A stretch of 26,052 nt of DNA, from contig JAWLDB010000018.1 in the NCBI GenBank assembly GCA_041686915.1, forward strand, positions 1 through 26,052. The letters are read 5' to 3'. Shown here piece by piece: positions 14,164 to 23,137 of this stretch (position 1 is its first letter; each line of letters opens with the position of its first letter). The position numbers and the translations under genes were made by a program. Source of the stretch: JAWLDB01 sp041686915 (GTDB lineage Bacteria; Bacillota; UBA994; UBA5500). A model generated the notes under the pieces. It searched no databases. It was not told the DNA's origin and saw nothing but the letters and a program-made list of their open reading frames with translations.

Positions 14164-15009
14164 CTATCGCAGCAATATCTCTAGTAACCTTTCCAAGTCG
14201 TCGTGTGAGTAATACTCAATTTCGATCTTTCCACGCTTCTTCTTGTCCACAATCTTCACGTTCGTTCCTAGCGCTGATTGTAGCCGGTGCTCTAGGTCAA
14301 CATGATCCCCGTCCTTGTTACGCTTTGTTTCACGTGAAACATTGTCTTTTCCTTTGAGCTTGTTAATCAGCGTCTCAGTCTGACGCACAGTCATTCCTTC
14401 AGATATAATCTTCTCAGCGAGCTGCAGCTGCTTATGCTTGTCCAGCACAGACAGCAGCGCTCGGGCGTGTCCTGCACTCAATGTTTCACGTGAAACATGT
14501 TGCTTCAGTATATCTGGAAGTTGGAGCAATCGGATGGTATTTGCAATGTATGGTCTGCTCTTCCCCACCCGCAAAGATACTTCTTCCTGGGTGAGCGACA
14601 GTTGGCTCATCATCTGGTCATAGGCCAAAGCTTCCTCAATAGGGTTAAGGTCTTCCCGCTGCAAGTTCTCGACAATAGCCAACTCTAAAAGCTCTCTATC
14701 AGTGTATTCTCGCACAACTGCCGGAATCTCGGAGAGGTCGGCTGCCTTGGCAGCCCGACAGCGCCGCTCTCCTGCGACCAACTGGAATCGCTCCCCTAGT
14801 TTGCGCAGCACTACAGGTTGCATAACACCGTGCAGTTTAATCGACTCGGTTAGCTCGGCGAGCTTATCGGGGTCAAACTCCCTCCTGGGCTGAAAAGGGT
14901 TAGGATCGATCAGATCCAAAGAGATACGGTCGGTTATTGGACGTTCGTCAGGCGTTTCCACTACTGGGATCAACGCCTGCAAACCCCTGCCCAGTCTCGA
15001 CTTAGCCAC
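14164..15009 (-). CDS. parB: Chromosome partitioning protein ParB / Spo0J
   Basis: 281 residues. It binds parS, hydrolyses CTP to form a sliding clamp, and loads SMC near the origin. N-terminal KSRLGRGLQALIP is the ParA-stimulating peptide. The ParB/CTP domain follows, with NPFQPRREFD, GVMQPVVLR and LVAGERRCRAAK (the GERRxRA motif). The helix-turn-helix is in LTQEEVSLRVGKSRPYIANT, and the C-terminal dimerisation part is near 235-281. Two perfect parS sites lie inside the gene. The start is GTG at 15009, inside the parA end, with a perfect AGGAGGTGAT ahead of it and an 8-base overlap. Confidence 0.97.
   Translation of the reverse strand: MAKSRLGRGLQALIPVVETPDERPITDRISLDLIDPNPFQPRREFDPDKLAELTESIKLHGVMQPVVLRKLGERFQLVAGERRCRAAKAADLSEIPAVVREYTDRELLELAIVENLQREDLNPIEEALAYDQMMSQLSLTQEEVSLRVGKSRPYIANTIRLLQLPDILKQHVSRETLSAGHARALLSVLDKHKQLQLAEKIISEGMTVRQTETLINKLKGKDNVSRETKRNKDGDHVDLEHRLQSALGTNVKIVDKKKRGKIEIEYYSHDDLERLLEILLR
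14326..14341. promoter_or_regulatory. parS: parS site 1
   Basis: TGTTTCACGTGAAACA, a perfect 16-bp palindrome identical to the Bacillus consensus parS. It lies inside parB and encodes VSRET. Confidence 0.97.
14482..14497. promoter_or_regulatory. parS: parS site 2
   Basis: A second perfect TGTTTCACGTGAAACA, 156 bases from the first, in the same reading phase of parB and again encoding VSRET. Confidence 0.97.
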
Positions 15010-15763
15010 GCCGTATCACCTCCTTGGCCAACTCACAGTAAACTTCGGCACCCTTTGACTTCGGATCATAGACGGTGATCGGCTGACCGTAGCTAGGTGC
15101 CTCGCTCAAGCGTACATTCCTTGGAATGATTGTATCAAACACTTTCCCCTGAAAGTAGTTCCTGACTTCCTCGACCACCTGGGATGACAAGTTGGTTCTA
15201 GCATCATACATGGTCAACAATGCGCCAAAGACTGCCAGATTAGAGTTAAGGTGTTTTTGCACTAACGTGATGGTGTTAATCAGCTGCCCCAGGCCTTCTA
15301 AAGCATAATACTCACACTGCACAGGAACCAGTACGCCATCAGAGGCGGTCAAAGCGTTCAAAGTAAGCAGTCCTAAACTGGGTGGGCAGTCAATCAGGAT
15401 ATAATCATAAAAAGCCCTGACTGCATCAAGAGCATTCTTTAGCTTCACTTCCCGGGACATGGCAGGCACTAGCTCTATCTCAGCACCTGCAAGTTGGATA
15501 GTAGCGGGTACAACCTCCAGGGTTGGAATATCCGTAGGTTGAATCACCGCCTCAACCGGGATGCCATCGATGAGCACGTCATAGACACACTTCTTAAGAC
15601 GGTGGCGGCTAACGCCTAGTCCGGAAGTCGTGTTTCCTTGTGGGTCTATGTCGACGACTAAGACCTTCTTGCCTGCTTGGGCCAAGCAGGCACCCAAATT
15701 AACACAGGTGGTCGTCTTTCCGACGCCACCTTTCTGATTGGTAATGGCCAGGATTATGGACAA
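15002..15763 (-). CDS. parA: Chromosome partitioning ATPase ParA / Soj
   Basis: 253 residues, the deviant Walker-type ATPase that works with ParB in origin segregation and, in spore formers, also modulates DnaA. The motif KGGVGKTTTCVNLG stands at residues 11-24, with the signature lysine of the deviant Walker A. VVDIDPQGNTTSG and ILIDCPPSLGLLT (Walker B) follow, then the conserved end TIIPRNVRLSEAPSYGQP. Length is typical (about 253). The start is TTG at 15763, giving MSIILAITNQKGG, with GGGAGTG about 7 bases upstream. parB follows with an 8-base overlap. Confidence 0.97.
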   Translation of the reverse strand: MSIILAITNQKGGVGKTTTCVNLGACLAQAGKKVLVVDIDPQGNTTSGLGVSRHRLKKCVYDVLIDGIPVEAVIQPTDIPTLEVVPATIQLAGAEIELVPAMSREVKLKNALDAVRAFYDYILIDCPPSLGLLTLNALTASDGVLVPVQCEYYALEGLGQLINTITLVQKHLNSNLAVFGALLTMYDARTNLSSQVVEEVRNYFQGKVFDTIIPRNVRLSEAPSYGQPITVYDPKSKGAEVYCELAKEVIRRG

Positions 15764-15867
15764 GACTCTTCACTCCCACTTGATAATGCTATGCCAACAT
15801 TCAACTATCTAAGGGTAATTCTCTCTACCAGAAGGGTTGTCCTGCCCTCTATCAAACTTAAGAAAAA

Positions 15868-16713
15868 TCAATCATTAAGCGTGATGCGCCATCTGACATC
15901 AAATTGGTCCATAGTATTACCGGTAGATCTAAGCAATGCCTGCTCAAAGGAAGCCCCCCCAGCTAGCTCGTCAATCAAAACTGCTACTCCTTCCCTCCCA
16001 TACTCCGAGTACAGTGAGTCCACCATGGCTAAAGATTGCCGATATGCGGCTATCTCTGGTTGGCAGTCATAAAAACTAACATGCAGTTTCTCTAGACTAA
16101 AGACGTTATCCGCTAGCGCAAAACCGGGTTCGGACCATACGTAACCTGTAGACCTATATTCCCAGTACTGGGCAAATCCCTCACTAAACCAAACAGGATA
16201 ATTTCCATCAGCGGCGTAATCCAACAGCATGTGGGCCAACTCGTGCACAATGGGCCCTTCTTGGACATATCTCTTCCAGGCCTGTATCTCGGATAACCCA
16301 GGATGCCACACACTAGGCGAGATTAACTCTAGGCGACCTAGCATGTATGCGCCAAGTGTATGGCTCTCCCCCTCCCAGCCAATCGCCCTATTTAACGACT
16401 CGTAACTGGGGTGGACTCTAACAGGAATCTGGTTGGGCAAAGCGAACCCCCACTCAATTGATAGCTGTTCCAATCGCATATTCAACTCTGACAAAAGATT
16501 AGCAGCGAAGGCGGCGTCCCCTGCTTGGTAGTACAGCACGAAGTTGCCCTCACTTGCTTCCACCCAACCCGATTGCGCCCATATGGGAACCGACCGGCCA
16601 ATCGCGCGGACAGCGCGATAGGCCTCTCTGTTGAGAGTCTGCCAACCAAGAGCCAGCAGCACTAGTACCAATATAACGACTATTGTTGATCGTCTTAGAA
16701 CTCGTTTAGTCAT
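15868..16713 (-). CDS. Membrane-anchored zinc metallopeptidase (peptidase MA-like family)
   Basis: 281 residues. A basic N-terminus and one hydrophobic segment (about 9-24) make it a signal anchor, so the rest is outside the membrane. The HELAH zinc site is at 157-161, and the third ligand is the Glu in WFSEGFAQYWE at about 178, the gluzincin arrangement of the peptidase MA-like family. Upstream strands (VRVHPSYESLNRAIG) fit the family. ATG 16713 is chosen because GGAAGGAG lies 10 bases upstream; the frame is open further to 16746. It sits alone between the noc terminator and parA. The substrate is unknown. Confidence 0.85.
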   Translation of the reverse strand: MTKRVLRRSTIVVILVLVLLALGWQTLNREAYRAVRAIGRSVPIWAQSGWVEASEGNFVLYYQAGDAAFAANLLSELNMRLEQLSIEWGFALPNQIPVRVHPSYESLNRAIGWEGESHTLGAYMLGRLELISPSVWHPGLSEIQAWKRYVQEGPIVHELAHMLLDYAADGNYPVWFSEGFAQYWEYRSTGYVWSEPGFALADNVFSLEKLHVSFYDCQPEIAAYRQSLAMVDSLYSEYGREGVAVLIDELAGGASFEQALLRSTGNTMDQFDVRWRITLND

Positions 16714-16745
16714 ACTGACTCGCTCCTTCCACATGTAAAATGACA

Positions 16746-16775
16746 AAAAATTAAGGCACGGCCGGCGCCGCGCCT
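16746..16775 (-). terminator. Terminator of the mnmE-mnmG-rsmG-noc operon
   Basis: AGGCACGGC (16754-16762) and GCCGCGCCT (16767-16775) pair over 9 bp with one G-T wobble and a 4-base loop. On the minus strand this is followed by TAATTTTTTG. It lies 43 bases past the noc stop. Confidence 0.82.
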
Positions 16776-16817
16776 ACAACAATTATACTTTATGTAAACC
16801 TACTTGGCTATAGTCGC

Positions 16818-17636
16818 TTATCGTTTTGAAATCTTAACAGTGATCACAATATGATCATCATGGTCTTCCTCTGCAAGCTCTGTCTTGATACCTGCCTGCT
16901 GCATCACCTTATAAGATTGCTTAATAGTGTTCAGGAACAGTCGTATATCCTTAGGGACAAACTTCCTGAGCGGCTTGACAGTTGCAGCTACCTCCTTCAG
17001 GCTGCTACCAGCAAGGTGTTTTTCAATAATCTCTTCTGTTTGCTTCACATTTAGGCCCTCATCAATCGCAATTTGGGCCAAATCTACCTGGTCCTTTTCT
17101 ATCTTGATCTTCAGCAATGCGCGAGCTTGACGCTCGTTGAGCTCACCGCTCCCTAGCATACCCTTTACTTCATCGCAAAGATTAAGCAGCCTAAGCTTGT
17201 TCGCTATCGTTGACTGACTTTTTCCTACCTGCAACGCCAGCTCCTCTTGCTTGGTGCCGAAATCATTAATCAAACGTTGGTATGCCATCGCCTCTTCCAA
17301 AGGATTAAGGTCTTCGCGCTGTATGTTCTCTATACGCGCCGCCTGCGCTACTTGCTTATCTGAGTAGTCAACCTTCACAATCCCTGGAATAGTCTCAAGA
17401 CCAGCCAACTGCGCAGCCTGCCAACGTCTTTCACCGGCAATCAACTCATATGTTCCACCTAGTTTTCGCACTACAATTGGCTGAATGACGCCAACCTCGC
17501 GAATAGACTCGGCCAGTTCTACTAGCTTGTCCTTTTCAAAGACCTTCCGGGGTTGATAAGGATTGATCGCTATTTGCTGCAAAGGGATCTGCACAATCTG
17601 TTCTTTTTGTTCTCCAGAATTACCAAACCACCGCAT
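16818..17636 (-). CDS. noc: Nucleoid occlusion protein Noc (ParB paralog)
   Basis: 272 residues, ParB/CTP-switch fold: NPYQPRKVFEKDKL, GVIQPIVVRKLGG, LIAGERRWQAAQLAG (GERRxxA motif), ENIQREDLNPLEEA and a helix-turn-helix in TKQEELALQVGKSQSTIANK. The opening MRWFGNSGEQKEQ replaces the ParA-activating peptide of ParB with a short, partly hydrophobic segment. That is typical of Noc, whose N-terminus binds the membrane. The position directly after rsmG is the classical one for noc. In Bacillus it binds NBS sites and blocks Z-ring formation over the nucleoid. The ATG at 17636 has AGAGGTGAT just upstream. Confidence 0.9.
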   Translation of the reverse strand: MRWFGNSGEQKEQIVQIPLQQIAINPYQPRKVFEKDKLVELAESIREVGVIQPIVVRKLGGTYELIAGERRWQAAQLAGLETIPGIVKVDYSDKQVAQAARIENIQREDLNPLEEAMAYQRLINDFGTKQEELALQVGKSQSTIANKLRLLNLCDEVKGMLGSGELNERQARALLKIKIEKDQVDLAQIAIDEGLNVKQTEEIIEKHLAGSSLKEVAATVKPLRKFVPKDIRLFLNTIKQSYKVMQQAGIKTELAEEDHDDHIVITVKISKR

Positions 17637-17700
17637 AGTATCACCTCTTCCGCTTCTATCTTAAGTATTCGGCTGCCTCCAGCCCCTCTCCTTCCTCTAG

Positions 17701-18414
17701 TTAAATAATGGGCTTTCGACTTGGTAATCCTATGCGCCTTGGATAGCCGCCAGGTGTTGGTCTAACCTTAGGAATCACGACTAACGACCGCGTTGCCCCT
17801 CCTGGAAGGCTAATTCTATGGATTTGAGCTTCCTCTCCCCCGAGCAGGTTGATAGCTGCCTTAGCTTCTACAAGCTCTTCGTCAGCCAAGGGACCCTTCT
17901 GAGCAACAAAGCAGCCACCCACCTTAACGAACGGCATGCAGTACTCGCTCAACACATTTAGCCTGGCTACAGCTCTAGCTACAGCCAAGTCGTATACTGC
18001 ACGGTGCTCCTTTAGTCCAGCCAAGGCCTCAGCTCTGCCACATATGACGCGGACCCTATCCGTCAGGCCCAGCTCCTGAGTTACCTGCAACAGGAACTTG
18101 GTCTTCTTCTCAATAGATTCAAGCAATGTAACCTGTAGAGAAGGGTAGCTAATTGCCAGTGCAAGACCAGGGAAACCTGCACCTGTGCCTACATCAATCA
18201 AGCTGCTAACACTTGCCATGTCACAAACAGTTGCAACAGTTAATGAATCCAAAAAGTGCAACTCAAAAATCGCATCAGTCTCCGTAATGCTTGTGAGGTT
18301 TAGGCGCTTGTTCCACTCCTGCAGGAGAGCACAGTATGTTGTGAACCTCTCTGCTTGCGTCTGGTCAAGCTTGATTGACAGTGCTTCTGCCTGCTGTTGC
18401 AGCCAAGTGTTCAT
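17701..18414 (-). CDS. rsmG: 16S rRNA (guanine527-N7)-methyltransferase RsmG
   Basis: 237 residues; methylates G527 of 16S rRNA using S-adenosylmethionine. It has KRLNLTSITE, the HFLDSL segment, motif I DVGTGAGFPG at 74-83, LLESIEKKTKFL (acidic motif II) and VARAVARLNVLSEY. The C-terminal tail (GGYPRRIGLPSRKPI) is the usual PRKxGxPxKxP-like end. The ATG at 18414 lies 5 bases past the mnmG stop, with AGGGGGTGA upstream. Noc follows after 64 bases. Confidence 0.96.
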   Translation of the reverse strand: MNTWLQQQAEALSIKLDQTQAERFTTYCALLQEWNKRLNLTSITETDAIFELHFLDSLTVATVCDMASVSSLIDVGTGAGFPGLALAISYPSLQVTLLESIEKKTKFLLQVTQELGLTDRVRVICGRAEALAGLKEHRAVYDLAVARAVARLNVLSEYCMPFVKVGGCFVAQKGPLADEELVEAKAAINLLGGEEAQIHRISLPGGATRSLVVIPKVRPTPGGYPRRIGLPSRKPII

Positions 18415-18419
18415 TCATC

Positions 18420-20300
18420 TCACCCCCTTCTGCGTCGAGCCTCAAGACTTACCAGCAGGACGCTGATGTCGGCCGGAGATACTCCGGAAATTCTACTTGC
18501 CTGCCCTACTGATTGCGGTCTATATCTCTCCAGCTTCTCTCTAGCTTCCAATGACAACCCACCAATAGACAAATAGTCCATATCAGACGGTAGAAGCTTC
18601 TCTTCCAATCGCAGGAAGCGTTCGACATGTTCCTGCTGTTTGCTGATGTACCCCTGATACTTGACCTCCGTTTGCACCTGTTCGCGCACAAGCCCATCCC
18701 ATTCCGCTAAAGCAGAGTCAATATGGACGAAAAGGTCGATATCGACCTCCGGACGTTTCAGCAGCTGCAGTGCTTTGGTGGGCTGAGCTATGGGAGTAGC
18801 GCCGCGCTCAATGAGTAAACGGTCTATCTCTGTACCTGGATGAACCGTCATCTCGGAGAGCTGTTTCTTTAATTCCTCCGCCTGCCTACTTCTGTTTAGG
18901 AAAGCCTGATAAGCAGTGTCATCAACCAAGCCAATCCTTGCACCTAAGGGCAGAAGCCTTTCTTCGGCATTGTTATGTCGCAATAAGAGCCTGTACTCTG
19001 CCCGCGAAGTCATAACCCTGTAAGGCTCATCAGTTCCCTTGGTTACAAGGTCGTCAACCAGCACGCCTATGTATGCGTCTGACCGACGAATGATTAATGG
19101 TTCCTCTTTTCTTAGTCCTAACACTGCGTTGGCACCTGCTAAGATTCCCTGCCCGGCAGCCTCCTCATAACCGGATGAACCGTTTATCTGACCGGCAGAA
19201 AATAGACCAGAAATCTCTTTGAACTCCAGGCTGAGTTTCAGTTGGGTTGGGTCAATGTAATCGTATTCAATTGCATACCCTGGGCGGATGATTTCTACCT
19301 GTTCTAACCCAGGGATAGTCTGTAGTGCCAGTAGCTGTACGTCCTCCGGCATACTGGTGGAGAATCCTTGTACATACATTTCGTCTGTGTCCACACCTTC
19401 GGGTTCAATGAAGATCTGATGTCGGGGTTTATCGCTAAATCTCGTAATCTTATCTTCAATCGAAGGACAATAGCGGGGCCCCGTTCCTTCGATAGTGCCA
19501 CTGTAAAGCGGAGCGCGATGCAAATTGTTCCTCAAGATTTCATGTGTGTCATCATTTGTATAAGTAAGCCAACACGAGAGTTGCTTTTCTGTACCGACCG
19601 TCAACTCACGTCGTGAAAACCCGAGCATGCCTAAGTCGCCAGGCTGCTCTTCCATCTTGCTGAAATCCACCGTCTTACGGCTGATGCGGGGTGGTGTGCC
19701 CGTCTTAAATCTTCCTAGGTTTACGCCCAACTGCCTTAATGATTCAGTCAAAGAAATAGCCGGCTGCAAGCCATTAGGGCCGCTAGAGAAGTCAACTGAC
19801 CCAATAATCACCCGACCCCTTAAATAAGTACCAGTGGTCAATATCACGGCTGGCGCTCTATAGATAGCCCCTGTATGAGTGATTACACCCGTAACTGCCC
19901 CATTATCCACCATAATCTCTTCAACTACGGCTTGTTTGAGCTGCAAGAGTTTCTGTCTTTCTAGGGCATTGCGCATGCGTACCTGATAGGCAAGCTTGTC
20001 TGCCTGGGCTCTTAAAGCCTGTACCGCGGGCCCTTTACTGGTATTGAGCATCCGCAGCTGGATAAATGTGTCGTCAATGGCACGCCCCATCTCTCCCCCC
20101 AAGGCGTCAATTTCGCGTACAATGTGTCCCTTAGCAGGTCCACCAATGGCTGGGTTGCATGGCATCAGAGCAACGCTGTCAAGATTTATGCTTAATACTA
20201 GAACCTCTGCCCCCATCCGGGCAGCAGCCAAACCAGCCTCGCATCCTGCGTGCCCTGCACCAATCACTATTACGTCGTAGCTACCAGCTTCAAATGCCAT
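18420..20300 (-). CDS. mnmG: tRNA uridine-34 5-carboxymethylaminomethyl modification enzyme MnmG
   Basis: 626 residues, normal family length. It is an FAD enzyme that with MnmE installs the carboxymethylaminomethyl group on U34 of tRNAs. The FAD motif VIGAGHAGCEAGLAAARMG is at about 11-29. The signature GGPAKGHIVREIDALGG and CPSIEDKI follow, then the second signature GQINGSSGYEEAAGQG with the catalytic region, and MTSRAEYRLLLRHNNAEERL. The C-terminal helical domain recruits MnmE (YGYIxKQ equivalent: YQGYISKQ). The ATG has AGGGGG 9 bases upstream. It is 19 bases downstream of mnmE. Confidence 0.98.
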   Translation of the reverse strand: MAFEAGSYDVIVIGAGHAGCEAGLAAARMGAEVLVLSINLDSVALMPCNPAIGGPAKGHIVREIDALGGEMGRAIDDTFIQLRMLNTSKGPAVQALRAQADKLAYQVRMRNALERQKLLQLKQAVVEEIMVDNGAVTGVITHTGAIYRAPAVILTTGTYLRGRVIIGSVDFSSGPNGLQPAISLTESLRQLGVNLGRFKTGTPPRISRKTVDFSKMEEQPGDLGMLGFSRRELTVGTEKQLSCWLTYTNDDTHEILRNNLHRAPLYSGTIEGTGPRYCPSIEDKITRFSDKPRHQIFIEPEGVDTDEMYVQGFSTSMPEDVQLLALQTIPGLEQVEIIRPGYAIEYDYIDPTQLKLSLEFKEISGLFSAGQINGSSGYEEAAGQGILAGANAVLGLRKEEPLIIRRSDAYIGVLVDDLVTKGTDEPYRVMTSRAEYRLLLRHNNAEERLLPLGARIGLVDDTAYQAFLNRSRQAEELKKQLSEMTVHPGTEIDRLLIERGATPIAQPTKALQLLKRPEVDIDLFVHIDSALAEWDGLVREQVQTEVKYQGYISKQQEHVERFLRLEEKLLPSDMDYLSIGGLSLEAREKLERYRPQSVGQASRISGVSPADISVLLVSLEARRRRG

Positions 20301-20319
20301 GACTAATTGCCCCCTATGA

Positions 20320-21678
20320 TCACTTGCCTAAACAAAAGCGTGCAAAAATCTGATTAACTATATCTTCTTGAACGGTTAGGCCCAAAAGCATTCCAAGCCT
20401 CTCCCACGCATTGCGCAGATCAATCTCTGCAACGTCCAATGGGATACCCTCAAGGATTGCTTCTTTAGCATCCTGCAAAGCTTGATAAGCCAGCCTCAGC
20501 AGCTGTTCCTGTCGCTCATTGGCCACCATTAAGCTTTCGCTCTGTACCTCTCCGCCCAGCACCATTGCCTTAATCTGTGCACGAAGTTGATTGAGTCCCT
20601 GTCCAGTTTGGGCAGAGATACGGACTATGTGTTCAGCAGTCAGATCTGACTCTTCAATACTCGGTTCAAGGTCACCCTTGTTGAGCAGGACAATTCTTGG
20701 GTAGCTGGCCGTCTCAGTGAGAACATACCTGTCCTCCTCTTGCAGATCAGACGCTTGGTCCAGGACTACTAACACTAAATCTGCTTGAGCAAGAGCCTTC
20801 TTAGCCCTCAAAACGCCAATCTGCTCCACAATATCGTCCGTTTCTCTGAGTCCGGCTGTATCAGAAACCCTTACTGGAACACCATCTATGTTGAAGTACT
20901 CTTCAATAACATCTCTGGTGGTCCCAGCAACATCGGTGACAATTGCGCGTTCCTGTCCAGTAAGCGCATTCAACAGGGAAGACTTGCCCACATTTGGCCT
21001 CCCTACAATCACCAGACTTAGGCCTTCTCTCATTACTCGACCTGCGAAACTGGTCTCCAGCAACTGCACTACCCCACGCTGCACCGTATCAATACCTGCA
21101 AGCACTGATTGCTTTGTGACATCAGGAATGTCGTGTTCAGGATAGTCTACACTGGCCGCCAACTGTGCCAAGATCGGCAGCATTTTATCCCTCAGCGCAA
21201 CTATTCTTTGAGACAGCTCCCCTGACAAATGACGCTCGGCTTGCCTCAAAGCAGTGACTGACTTGGCCCTGATCACATCTATCACTGCCTCTGCCTGAGT
21301 AAGGTCAAGTTTGCCGTTGAGAAATGCTCTCTTCGTGAATTCTCCCGGTTCTGCTAATCGTGTATCCGTTTGAAGTACTGTCTGCAGTATCTCCTGGACA
21401 ATAAGAGTACCACCATGCGCGTGGACCTCCACAACGTCTTCTCCTGTGTAAGAGTTCGGAGCTTGCATGTATACGGCCAAAACCTGGTCAATCCTAACGC
21501 CGCCACCCACTATATACCCCAAATACATCCTGCGGGGCTCAAATTCTGCCTTCCTTCTTCCTCTGTTGTCAACGAAAACTCTACGCAGCACTTGCTTGCT
21601 CAGAGGTCCGCTTACACGTATTATGCCTATCCCCGCCTCGCCTGGAGCAGTAGCCACTGCGGCTATCGTATCTTCCAT
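20320..21678 (-). CDS. mnmE: tRNA modification GTPase MnmE (TrmE)
   Basis: 452 residues. The N-terminal tetrahydrofolate-binding domain is at 1-118 (IAAVATAPGEAGIGIIRVSG). A helical domain is interrupted by the G domain: G1 GRPNVGKS at 226-233, G2 TTRD, G3 DTAGLRET at 273-280, G4 NKGD. The C-terminal FCLGK supplies the conserved Cys of the C-x-G-K end. It works in complex with MnmG encoded just downstream. The ATG at 21678 has AGGAG 8 bases upstream. It is the first gene of the mnmE-mnmG-rsmG-noc run; the 129-base gap to jag holds a hairpin and probably its promoter. Confidence 0.98.
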   Translation of the reverse strand: MEDTIAAVATAPGEAGIGIIRVSGPLSKQVLRRVFVDNRGRRKAEFEPRRMYLGYIVGGGVRIDQVLAVYMQAPNSYTGEDVVEVHAHGGTLIVQEILQTVLQTDTRLAEPGEFTKRAFLNGKLDLTQAEAVIDVIRAKSVTALRQAERHLSGELSQRIVALRDKMLPILAQLAASVDYPEHDIPDVTKQSVLAGIDTVQRGVVQLLETSFAGRVMREGLSLVIVGRPNVGKSSLLNALTGQERAIVTDVAGTTRDVIEEYFNIDGVPVRVSDTAGLRETDDIVEQIGVLRAKKALAQADLVLVVLDQASDLQEEDRYVLTETASYPRIVLLNKGDLEPSIEESDLTAEHIVRISAQTGQGLNQLRAQIKAMVLGGEVQSESLMVANERQEQLLRLAYQALQDAKEAILEGIPLDVAEIDLRNAWERLGMLLGLTVQEDIVNQIFARFCLGK

Positions 21679-21771
21679 ATGGATATCTCCTGCCTTCTCT
21701 GCGGTCCTACATAGTCATCAGGTAGTCCCATGTTGTTTTATTATTCCCGCGTGATCATACCACATAGCAGA

Positions 21772-21801
21772 AGCCCAGCAATCTGTGACGATTACTGGGC
21801 T
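21772..21801 (-). terminator. Hairpin after jag, possible terminator
   Basis: AGCCCAGCAATC (21772-21783) and GATTACTGGGCT (21790-21801) form a 12-bp stem with one wobble and a 6-base loop, starting 7 bases after the jag stop. No clear T run follows on the minus strand, so it may only attenuate or protect the 3' end. Confidence 0.5.
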
Positions 21802-21807
21802 GCCTTA

Positions 21808-22425
21808 CTATTTTAGCGCAATTACTACCTTGCGATACGGCTCTTCTCCCTCGCTGAAAGTGACAATATGTTTGTCACCCTGCAGAGCGGTGTGAATAAT
21901 GCGTCTCTCTTGGGCGTTCATGGGCTCGAGCATTACCTTACGGCCAGTTCGCTTGGCCTTCTCGGCCAACCTCTCAGCCAGACGAACTAATGTTTCTTCT
22001 CGGCGTGCTCTGTACCCACCGATATCTAATACTAATCGTTGATGTTCCTTAGTACTGCGATTAAACACAACATTGGCCAAGTACTGTAAAGCATTTAGGG
22101 TCTGACCGTGCTTCCCAATCAACAACCCAAGGTTCTGACCAGTAATATCCATCGTAACTGCATCTTCTACTTCGGCCACCTGGGCCGTCACATCAGCGCC
22201 CATGCGTTTACATACACCTTGTACGAAATGAACCACTGTCTCTAGCGGGTTTTCCAAGACAGTCACCTGTATCTTGGCCGGTTTGACACCGAGTAAGCCA
22301 AACAAACCCTTGCTCGCTTCTTCTAGAACCTCAACCTCCACCCGGTCGCGGTCAACCTGCAGTTCTTCCAAAGCCAGTTGAATCGCGTCTTCAACTGTCT
22401 TAGCTTGCTTAATTAGCATTGTCAC
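21808..22425 (-). CDS. jag: RNA-binding protein Jag / KhpB
   Basis: 205 residues with the usual three parts. The Jag_N domain is at about 5-55 (AKTVEDAIQLALEELQV ... SKGLFGLLGVKPA). A KH domain is at about 75-150 with the GKHGQTLNALQYL loop, and an R3H domain at the end has RTGRKVMLEPMNAQERRIIH. KhpB binds RNA with KhpA and influences cell elongation and division in Gram-positives. The GTG at 22425 is preferred over ATG 22419 since GGAGG lies 9 bases upstream. It overlaps the end of yidC by 17 bases. Confidence 0.95.
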   Translation of the reverse strand: MTMLIKQAKTVEDAIQLALEELQVDRDRVEVEVLEEASKGLFGLLGVKPAKIQVTVLENPLETVVHFVQGVCKRMGADVTAQVAEVEDAVTMDITGQNLGLLIGKHGQTLNALQYLANVVFNRSTKEHQRLVLDIGGYRARREETLVRLAERLAEKAKRTGRKVMLEPMNAQERRIIHTALQGDKHIVTFSEGEEPYRKVVIALK

Positions 22426-23113
22426 CAGCGCCCGCCTCCTCTAGCATTGCCTTCCGTTCCATCTGCTGGGTGAAGAAGTAGTGCTGTCCGATCGCGAAAA
22501 CGTTCCGTGCCACCCAGTAGATACCCAATGCGGTAGGATATCTGATGGTCAGCCAGGCTGTAAATAGCGGAAGGAAAAGTGTCATTGTGCGTGAAGTGGA
22601 ATCATTAGACGTAGATATCTGCTTCTGCTGTAAAACTGTCGTCACTACTGCCAGAACAGGCAATATCAGATAGCCAGCAGATGCTAGTATCCCTTTATCC
22701 TGAATTATAGTGAACAGTGAATTGGTAGCGTCAGGCAGCGTGAGCGACAATCCCAGGAAAGTAGGATATTGGTCGAACACGTTTGGCTGTTGCAGCAAAC
22801 TGAACATGGCGATAAAAATGGGCATCTGAATAAGAATGGGCAAACACCCTGCAGCAGGGTTGATACCCTTTTCCTTCCAAAGCTCCATCACTTCTTCATT
22901 AGCTTTGTTCTGATCCTTGTGCTTCTTCTTGATTGCATCAATCTTGGGTTGGATTGACTTCATCATATAAGAGAAATGCATCTGCTTAGCATTTAGCGGA
23001 TAAGTAACGAGCATAATCAAGAATGCCATCAGGATAATCGCAACACCATAACTGCCGGAAAGACCGGCCAAGCTGTCCAACATAACCTTCAATATGTTGG
23101 TAAAGGCTGACAA
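22409..23113 (-). CDS. yidC: Membrane protein insertase YidC (Oxa1 family)
   Basis: 234 residues; inserts and folds membrane proteins with or without Sec. It lacks the big periplasmic domain of Gram-negative YidC. Five hydrophobic segments are seen; after the first is the positively charged loop KSIQPKIDAIKKKHKDQNKA, then GINPAAGCLPILIQMPIFIAMFSLL, the classical Oxa1 helix. The hydrophilic-groove Arg of other family members is not evident in TYPLNAKQM, though the Lys may substitute. No cleavable lipoprotein signal with a lipobox Cys is visible, unlike Bacillus SpoIIIJ. The start is set at TTG 23113, where AGGAGG sits 7 bases upstream; the frame extends to another TTG at 23137. Confidence 0.95.
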   Translation of the reverse strand: MSAFTNILKVMLDSLAGLSGSYGVAIILMAFLIMLVTYPLNAKQMHFSYMMKSIQPKIDAIKKKHKDQNKANEEVMELWKEKGINPAAGCLPILIQMPIFIAMFSLLQQPNVFDQYPTFLGLSLTLPDATNSLFTIIQDKGILASAGYLILPVLAVVTTVLQQKQISTSNDSTSRTMTLFLPLFTAWLTIRYPTALGIYWVARNVFAIGQHYFFTQQMERKAMLEEAGAGDNAN

Positions 23114-23137
23114 ACTTCCCCCTCCTAACACATTCAA

